The notes beneath the pieces are model-generated. The model made no database searches. It was not told the DNA's origin and worked only from the letters and a program-made list of their open reading frames with translations. A stretch of 64,000 bases of DNA from Corella eumyota (lineage: Eukaryota; Chordata; Ascidiacea; Phlebobranchia; Corellidae), in NCBI GenBank assembly GCA_963082875.1, contig OY720103.1, positions 10,912,001 through 10,976,000 of the forward strand, given 5' to 3'. The translations under genes were made by a program, and so were the position numbers. This document shows, piece after piece, positions 58,201 through 64,000 of the stretch (positions within the stretch are counted from its first letter, which is position 1; the number at the start of each line of letters is the position of its first letter).

Positions 58201-58599
58201 TAAAATGAGGTGGTTTTTACTTGGAACTAAAATATGTGATGTAAATTATTTTATTTTTAATTTAATACAAATGTTGTAATTTTTTTTCCTATAAACAAAA
58301 ACAGTATGTTTAGCGTTATTACTACAGGATGTTAGTTATTCAATTTATTCGTTTCTTTTTATGGCATTATTTAACATGGGTTAGGTCTTTGTTTAGCTTT
58401 CAGAAGTCCCGCAACCCCACCAATGCCGCCATGTTGCCTTTACGAAATATAATTATCTTGCCATTTGTGGTGCCTAATACTTTTGATGAGCTTTTTAAAA
58501 ATTCAAAAGTTAAAAAATATTTATTCGATTTTTGGTAATTTGTCAGAACAGTATAATTTATTTGTTTATTTTTATGACATCATTTAATTCAAAAACGTA

Positions 58600-59000
58600 A
58601 TAAAATGTTTGTTTATTAAAATTTCGCGCCCGCAACTGAAAATTGGCCTAATTTTTTGCTCAAGTGTCGTTTAGGCCAAGCCCTTACCGAGCCCACAAAA
58701 GTTAACCTTTAGCGAGTTTCAAGCAGTCTGGTATGCGCCTTGTTTAAACAAAAGTTTCAGTCTCGAGTTACCTCGCTCGAATGCCCGACAGTTACCCCGC
58801 TTTTCAGTCGTGGTTCGATTTTCAAACAGCGAGTCGTCGCCATTTTTGTTCGTTTTTGCGCCGCCCTCTTAAAACCAACCAAACAGGAGCCCGTATTTTT
58901 TTCTTGTAGCTCCTAGGCTTTTGTGACGTCACAACTTGGTTTGATAGCGCATAATAGTAACGACAGGCCAGCGTAAGGTCTATGTTCTTGTGTGTGTTAT
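58600..59000 (+). promoter_or_regulatory. GC-rich patch with CRE palindrome, possible enhancer or promoter
   Basis: CpG-richer than its surroundings, about 1.2 to 1.6 kb upstream of the PNPLA2-like gene. It contains the 14-base perfect palindrome TTGTGACGTCACAA at 58921-58934. No exon was recognised. Confidence 0.35.
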
Positions 59001-60126
59001 ATAGGTCAAGTAGAACTGCGTTTAAAATTCATGTGAACTTGATTAAAGTATATGTTAGTTTATAGTAAATATAAAGTCATATTAGGGTAAAATTTTAGGA
59101 GTTTAAAATCTAGATTTGAAACGACATTCAGGCCTTTATTAAGCAGTTAAGCTAAGCGAGTAAACCGTCTGACCGTAGTCTTTTTTCTTTATAAAATACG
59201 TTTAAAAATCAGCACCTTACATTTGTTCGGGTGGCATAGTCAAATAGTGTTTTTGTTCAATCTATTGTTTATATTAACACCACGTGACTAAGATAGATAA
59301 CATGGTGTAGCTACGTCACGTCCGGTAGCATGTCCATTATTTGGCCAAGTCAAACATACGTTATCTAGTTATATAAAGGCGTTAGTGGTTAACTATAGCT
59401 TTAACGTTGTTATATTTATACGCTTATGCGTAGGCAACTATATGACTGTATTTAAAGATGTGAATAAAGAAATACTACACAAAGAAAATGCGTAGTTGAA
59501 GATAAAGTTTCGTATAAGATATTTACACCATTTCTATATTTATCCTGGCACCTTTTGTTCCGTATTTTCGTTATAAAGTTTGCTGATGTAGTAGTTTAAG
59601 CTGTCGTAAGTTATTTACATGTTAGAGTAGGAATTAAAAAGTTAAAGAGAGTATTTACAACATATGATTGCGCCATTTGGTCGCGCGTCTAACTGTCTAG
59701 TGTAGTATTCTAAAACACTTGTTATCATTTTAAGTTGTGTAAAAGTCCGACTTTCTATAGCAAATTGAAAAGGTAATTCCTATAGCAGTTACTTATATGA
59801 TTAATTATGTAAAAGAACGCAATAAAATCGATATTTTAGACATGTTTTATTTGCATTTAAACCCCTCTTATATTTTTGTTGTCCCAAACCTGAGACCTGC
59901 GCTTGCGCCATATTCTGATTTGGACTTTGCGCGTAAGTGGGTGGATTAATGTGACAATAACTATAACAAACTGTTTGTAAATATCGGTTAAAGGTATATA
60001 GCATTGCACAGGTGATGTGGGTGTAACATACGATATATACAAAGTACAAACTAGTCTTTTATTGCAATATAAGTCAAAGTTATATTGATGGCTTTATCTA
60101 AATCTTTTTGTTAACTCTTTGTTTGT

Positions 60127-60128
60127 AG
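60127..60128 (+). promoter_or_regulatory. Possible spliced-leader trans-splice acceptor
   Basis: TTTGTTTGTAG ends 35 bases before the ATG of the intronless PNPLA2-like gene. The position fits a Ciona-type trans-splice site or an ordinary acceptor after a non-coding first exon. Confidence 0.3.
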
Positions 60129-60163
60129 ATTTTATTTATAATTGTTTTAATTTTTAATCAAAA

Positions 60164-61846
60164 ATGGTTGTCTTACCGAGCACCCTTGATAATAATGAGC
60201 AGACTCGTTCTAATTCAAACACAATCTACGTTGGTGGGAAGCCTCAGAGTATAAGTTTCTCAGGCTGCGGATTCCTAGGCGTATACCATATTGGAGTAGC
60301 AAGCTGTCTTCAACAACATGCCCCTAACCTTGTCCACAACTTTAAACGTATATATGGGTGCTCAGCTGGTAGTATTATGGGAGCTATGCTGTTAAGTGGC
60401 GTCTGCTTTGCTGAAATCTGTCATCGGACGATGCAGATTGTAGTCGACGCAAGGTCAAGATATCTAGGACCGTTGAGCCCGGGGTTTAAACTTAATGAAA
60501 CTTTGATTCGTGATATAAGAGGCGGGCTACCTGTTGATGCCCATATTAGAGCAACGGGAAAGTTATTTATCTCGCTTACTAGATTAAAAGATGGCAAGAA
60601 CGTGATTGTAAGTGATTATAAAACACGAGAGGAATTGATCCAGGTGTTGATATGTAGCTGCTTCGTGCCTTTCTACTCAGGGATTTTCCCTCCAAAGTAC
60701 AGAGGAGTGAGGTACGTAGATGGGGGGTTATCAAACAATCAACCCGCCGATCACGACACAATAACAGTTTCTCCATGGTCGGGAAACAGCGATATCTGTC
60801 CACGAAACGACGGACAAGAATCTTTGGTCGACCTGAGTTTTGTTAACACAAGCATCCAAATGACGTCATCAAATATGTACCGACTTACGACCATGTTTTT
60901 CCCGCCAAATCCGCCAATTTTAAAAGACTTTTGCTCGCAGGCGTACCAAGAGACTGCGCAGTATTTACGTGAGAACGGGTTGTTTGAGACAGTTCACCCT
61001 TTGAGGAAAAATATGTCGTTCTCAGCTGAGTTAAACAACGTACAAGAACGACGAAGGTTGACCAGAAAAATGTCGTTTACCGCGCGCTATTTATCCTCGA
61101 ATCAGAGTAACGATGAACTTATAGAACTTGACGAAACTCTACATCGCTCAGACTCGACTTCTAGCTGTATGACGTCATTGTCCAGCGATAGTGACGTCAT
61201 TAGTTTTCCAACGGGGATTCCCGAACTCGAGGAATGTTTCGATGAAAACGGAAACGATCTTACCGAAGATGCCGTAGTTCCCAAGGCAACTGATGACGTA
61301 GCAAGGTCACAGAAAGTATTTACAGTAGTTCATGTTTATCCTGTTGAAGAGGACCACAGTCTCCGAGTTCAATTCCAGCTGCCGGACCATATTCTGCAAG
61401 CTTTAGAAATGACTTTAAAACAAAACGAAAAATTACCGAAAACCAGATTGTCCAACCTTTTAACTTCTTGTAAACAGTCGCTCGTGGTTCGAATCCCGCT
61501 GAATCGAAGTTACTCGGCCGCTTGCTTTATCCTACGTCACTCCTCTTCCGTACCACGTGACTTGTCATGGATGGTCGCGGAAGTGCGCGATCTAGTGGAC
61601 AAGTTGCACGACTATTTTAAATGTTCCGGTGAAAAGTTGGTCGAAAAACTCCGAAGTTTGACCGATAATGTACTTAATGACTTACAATATATCGCAGAAC
61701 AAATGGCACTGGCTGTTCAAGTTATTATGAAGGCTCTGCTTCAACGTAAACTTACTCCGTCGTTATATAGTTACGTCACTGGGGAAAAACCCGAATCTAA
61801 TACTAATTTTATGGAAAATTCGAGATATTTTCTAGAAGTTGTTTAA
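60164..61846 (+). CDS. PNPLA2-like patatin phospholipase / triglyceride lipase
   Basis: Patatin-fold lipase of the adipose triglyceride lipase group, expected at lipid droplets. Single exon, 560 aa. The oxyanion loop is SGCGFLG (33-39). The nucleophile elbow is GCSAG with Ser67, and the dyad aspartate is Asp186 in the motif DGG. The Ser-Asp spacing of 119 equals that of human PNPLA2. ISLTRLKDGKNVIVSDY, VRYVDGG and TITVSPWSGNSDICP match PNPLA2 closely. From about residue 290 the sequence is Ser-rich and acidic with little recognisable similarity; residues 320-350 are a Ser/Asp run. A tail at about 420-520 with DLSWMVAEVRDLVDKL resembles the PNPLA2/3 C-terminal region. PNPLA1, PNPLA3 or PNPLA5 are alternatives, since tunicates may have one pre-duplication gene. 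The coding sequence contains three TGACGTCA palindromes. Confidence 0.88.
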   Translation: MVVLPSTLDNNEQTRSNSNTIYVGGKPQSISFSGCGFLGVYHIGVASCLQQHAPNLVHNFKRIYGCSAGSIMGAMLLSGVCFAEICHRTMQIVVDARSRYLGPLSPGFKLNETLIRDIRGGLPVDAHIRATGKLFISLTRLKDGKNVIVSDYKTREELIQVLICSCFVPFYSGIFPPKYRGVRYVDGGLSNNQPADHDTITVSPWSGNSDICPRNDGQESLVDLSFVNTSIQMTSSNMYRLTTMFFPPNPPILKDFCSQAYQETAQYLRENGLFETVHPLRKNMSFSAELNNVQERRRLTRKMSFTARYLSSNQSNDELIELDETLHRSDSTSSCMTSLSSDSDVISFPTGIPELEECFDENGNDLTEDAVVPKATDDVARSQKVFTVVHVYPVEEDHSLRVQFQLPDHILQALEMTLKQNEKLPKTRLSNLLTSCKQSLVVRIPLNRSYSAACFILRHSSSVPRDLSWMVAEVRDLVDKLHDYFKCSGEKLVEKLRSLTDNVLNDLQYIAEQMALAVQVIMKALLQRKLTPSLYSYVTGEKPESNTNFMENSRYFLEVV

Positions 61847-62489
61847 TTTGAAATTGGAAATTTTTGACCAAAATACGTATTGAGGTTTTTTCACTGTGTT
61901 AATTCAGTTTTATGGTGCTTATGGAGTTTTATTATTTAAGCTAACTTAAAGAAACAAATATGTCGATGAATTTAATCATTCCTTTTACGTTTGATGTATA
62001 GTTTTTAATTCTGTTTGGCGTTGTTAAGTTATAAAAGTTTTTTATGTTTGAGCGACGTTTGTGCGTATGTTTAAGTTATATTGTGCAATACTATTTGTTT
62101 AAATGCGCCAAAACCAAAGAACTTATGTTATATAAATTATTTACACTACAAAAGTAAATCTACTTTAACCTCTAAATTTGTTCATATTGAATACTTCGGA
62201 TTGATTTTCTCTTATTTTTTAACAGTGTTATTTGCTTGGTGTTGATTCTATCTATCTCAAGTGCTTTTAATTTTAATAAATTTCAATTAATAAACTTAGA
62301 TTATTTACTTAATTGGAATAATATTAGCCAAGACTTAAAAAATGTCTAATTTTTAAGTTAAGTTTATAATAAGTCAATTGAAGTCCGCATTTTTACCTTT
62401 AGAACATTTTAAAATGGTGTATATATTTAATAGCAACAAAAACAAAAATAAACATAGCTATAAAATAAAAAATATTTAACCATAAAATT
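61847..62489. other. Convergent 3' spacer, PNPLA2-like and glutamate receptor
   Basis: AT-rich. Holds the 3' UTR of the PNPLA2-like gene and the 3' end of the receptor gene. No repeat copy seen. Confidence 0.5.
62275..62280 (+). terminator. Poly(A) signal candidate of PNPLA2-like gene
   Basis: AATAAA about 430 bases after the stop, followed closely by a second AATAAA. Confidence 0.4.
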
Positions 62490-64000
62490 TTATGGGGGTT
62501 TACTTAAAGCACTTTCGGAGACGTTGCTACGCAACAAAATGTTAAGCCCACTTTTTTCACCACTAAGGTCGCCCTTCGTACGTTTTAGAACAATATTCTC
62601 CGCTGAGTCCTGAGCTGGAAGAGTTAAAGTTATCCATCTTTCCATTACCTCATGGAACGGAAACCAATTGTTGATAACATCTTGGACTAAACGGTTCTTT
62701 CGACGGATGAAGGATTCCTTTAAAGTTTGCGGAGCTGTCGGATCCGACTTTTTAACGTCCGCAAAAACAACTACTATCCACTCAGCTATCAGTATAACTA
62801 CACCTATTCCCATCGCCATAGCAACGAAATAGAACACCCCAGCGAGGTCGGTAAAACGAAGTCGTTTCACTGAAGAGTCGCCACCATGACCTAACATGTG
62901 ATTAAGATGCTCGCATTGGTCTAGTTCTCCGAAGTATTTGTCCTTTAACCTTTTTAAAACTCCCATATCTTTAAGATTAAGAGCGTGTCTTGCTAGCTGG
63001 TGATAGTGAGGAGAATGCTGCGTCATTGCGAATGCAAATACGATCTCACCAAACCCGACTGACACAGTCTTTAACTTACAGCCTGACTGTACAACGATCG
63101 AGTCCAAGGCTATTGAGTCCCATAGCAACGCAAATTTCTGTGTCCGAACTAAATCCATTCCCTCGCTTACGTTAGCCACAAAAAAGTCCTTTGGATTTGA
63201 AGTATCAGATATAGCGTTATATAGCTTCGCTGCTAACTCAACTCCCGACGATCGAAGTTGAGTCTCAACCGCGCTGTTTTCAACTGTCCCAAACGCGATT
63301 TGATTTTGAAGTAGAAGATCTGATATAGATCCAAGGGTGATTGGAATAAAATTTTGGGCAACCACTGCAACCATGTTAGCAGTGTATGAAGCTACGAACG
63401 CTACGGCTGCCATATACCATCCTATAGTGACAACTCGTGCTGAAATTGACCGTGGTACTCTTTCTGGTGATTGCCAAAATAAAGCCGCCCACACGAAATA
63501 AAATGCGTTGTTTAGACTCATTCCGTTCTCCGCGTCTTTCCGCTCCTCGCGGAGTCTTTTGCTGGATCTAGTTTCTTTTAAATTGGCGGATGAATGTCGC
63601 GGAATTGTTTTTGCAATGTCCGCTTTGTCGCTGAGGAAGAACTGTCCTCGCATACCATAAGGACTAACTTTGGATAAAAAACACAGAAATACACTCATAA
63701 GAACTACAGCATACCCTATCGCCTTATACATACTCCATGCATAAGGATAAAGGAACGCGTAAGCATTGTACTGAGTAGTGTGGTATTTTCCATCCAGACC
63801 TAAAGTTCTGTTTACAATAAACTTTAACCCAAGATTTATAAAACTTGGTAGAAAGTTGACAACTCCTGATCGGTCTGAAGTAATTGTGATTGGACCAGCA
63901 GCTAGGTCGGCAACTCCGCGTTTCGTTTCTCCGATCATTCCTGTCCAATTTCCAGTAGCCTCGTTAAAACCTCCATACTGCCCGTCAGCGACGAGTTCAA
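62490..64000 (-). CDS. NMDA-like ionotropic glutamate receptor, 3' part
   Basis: Ligand-gated cation channel subunit. One uninterrupted coding stretch of about 503 codons runs off the right edge; the amino-terminal domain and the first part of ligand lobe S1 are missing. S1 reads ELVADGQYGG, WTGMIGE and AAGPITITSDR, keeping the Thr and Arg that hold the ligand alpha-carboxylate. M1 is near YKAIGYAVVLMSVFLCFL. The pore loop is FVWAALFWQSPERVPRS, with Trp at the Q/R/N position. M3 is SYTANMVAVV, against SYTANLAAF in most family members. S2 keeps the ligand Asp in LLWDSIA. FTDLAGVFYFVAMAMGIGV is M4, and a basic cytosolic tail follows. PRSISARVV and LVADG point to the GluN1 side of the family, but this may be a divergent tunicate lineage. 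The absence of introns across M1-M4 is unusual. Confidence 0.85.
   Translation of the reverse strand, partial: ELVADGQYGGFNEATGNWTGMIGETKRGVADLAAGPITITSDRSGVVNFLPSFINLGLKFIVNRTLGLDGKYHTTQYNAYAFLYPYAWSMYKAIGYAVVLMSVFLCFLSKVSPYGMRGQFFLSDKADIAKTIPRHSSANLKETRSSKRLREERKDAENGMSLNNAFYFVWAALFWQSPERVPRSISARVVTIGWYMAAVAFVASYTANMVAVVAQNFIPITLGSISDLLLQNQIAFGTVENSAVETQLRSSGVELAAKLYNAISDTSNPKDFFVANVSEGMDLVRTQKFALLWDSIALDSIVVQSGCKLKTVSVGFGEIVFAFAMTQHSPHYHQLARHALNLKDMGVLKRLKDKYFGELDQCEHLNHMLGHGGDSSVKRLRFTDLAGVFYFVAMAMGIGVVILIAEWIVVVFADVKKSDPTAPQTLKESFIRRKNRLVQDVINNWFPFHEVMERWITLTLPAQDSAENIVLKRTKGDLSGEKSGLNILLRSNVSESALSKPP

Larger units (their letters stand above)
53976..60163. other. Long gene-poor spacer ZNRF to PNPLA2-like
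   Basis: Over 6 kb of mostly AT-rich DNA, the least gene-dense part of the window. It holds two family-B repeats (54292-54395, 55078-55235), a GC-richer stretch at 58600-59000 with a perfect TTGTGACGTCACAA palindrome, and E-box, GATA and CRE-like sites near 59280-59340. Short open frames here are hydrophobic or low-complexity translations of AT-rich DNA, and I do not call any of them. Confidence 0.5.

Noticed and set aside
58329-58538. Open frame of 69 codons in the spacer before the PNPLA2-like gene
   Set aside because: Low complexity and Phe/Leu-rich from AT-rich DNA, with no splice context and no family resemblance.
59801-60049. Two overlapping minus-strand frames just before the PNPLA2-like gene
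   Set aside because: No recognisable domain; the locally higher GC fits promoter DNA of the plus-strand gene better.

Overview
The window looks like nuclear DNA of an ascidian tunicate, most likely a Ciona species. It is strongly AT-rich, most genes have many short introns, and the proteins read as clear chordate orthologues. More than thirty copies of one tRNA-derived SINE, and over a dozen copies of a second short repeat, lie in introns and spacers and in none of the coding exons I could assemble. No LINE, LTR or DNA-transposon protein was seen. All gene models were assembled by eye. Six multi-exon models (SNX17, gelsolin, VWA-EGF-ZP, tetraspanin, INTS9, ZNRF) close to a whole number of codons, and the partial CCP110 model also keeps one frame.

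Layout, left to right. Plus strand: the 3' part of CCP110 (383-5593), SNX17 with 15 exons (6651-14528), and an intronless PRMT5-like methyltransferase lacking the TIM-barrel half (15745-17175). Minus strand: a six-repeat gelsolin (17677-26065). A 2.5-kb spacer separates it from a divergent 23-exon plus-strand gene for a secreted-type VWA-EGF-ZP membrane protein (28611-39351). Minus strand: intronless GNPTG (40647-41426), a tetraspanin (42555-44040) and INTS9 with 19 exons (44973-48963). Divergent from INTS9 is a ZNRF1/2-type ubiquitin ligase (49996-53975). A 6-kb gene-poor stretch follows, then an intronless PNPLA2-like lipase (60164-61846, plus) and, on the minus strand, the 3' part of an NMDA-like ionotropic glutamate receptor that runs off the right edge (62490-64000).

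The genes form no single pathway: centriole control, endosomal recycling, arginine methylation, actin severing, egg-coat-like adhesion, lysosomal enzyme tagging, snRNA processing, ubiquitination, lipolysis and ion flux. They are a normal chordate housekeeping neighbourhood. The points most worth a second look are: (1) the PRMT5-like protein, which has Met in place of the Phe that sets symmetric dimethylation and has lost the domain that normally binds MEP50; (2) the glutamate receptor, which has Trp at the pore Q/R/N site; (3) the VWA-EGF-ZP protein, which resembles ascidian vitelline-coat proteins and has a degenerate metal site; (4) a broken tRNA-Leu joined to a SINE; and (5) recurrent TGACGTCA palindromes and their CpG-decayed forms, some placed at gelsolin splice sites.
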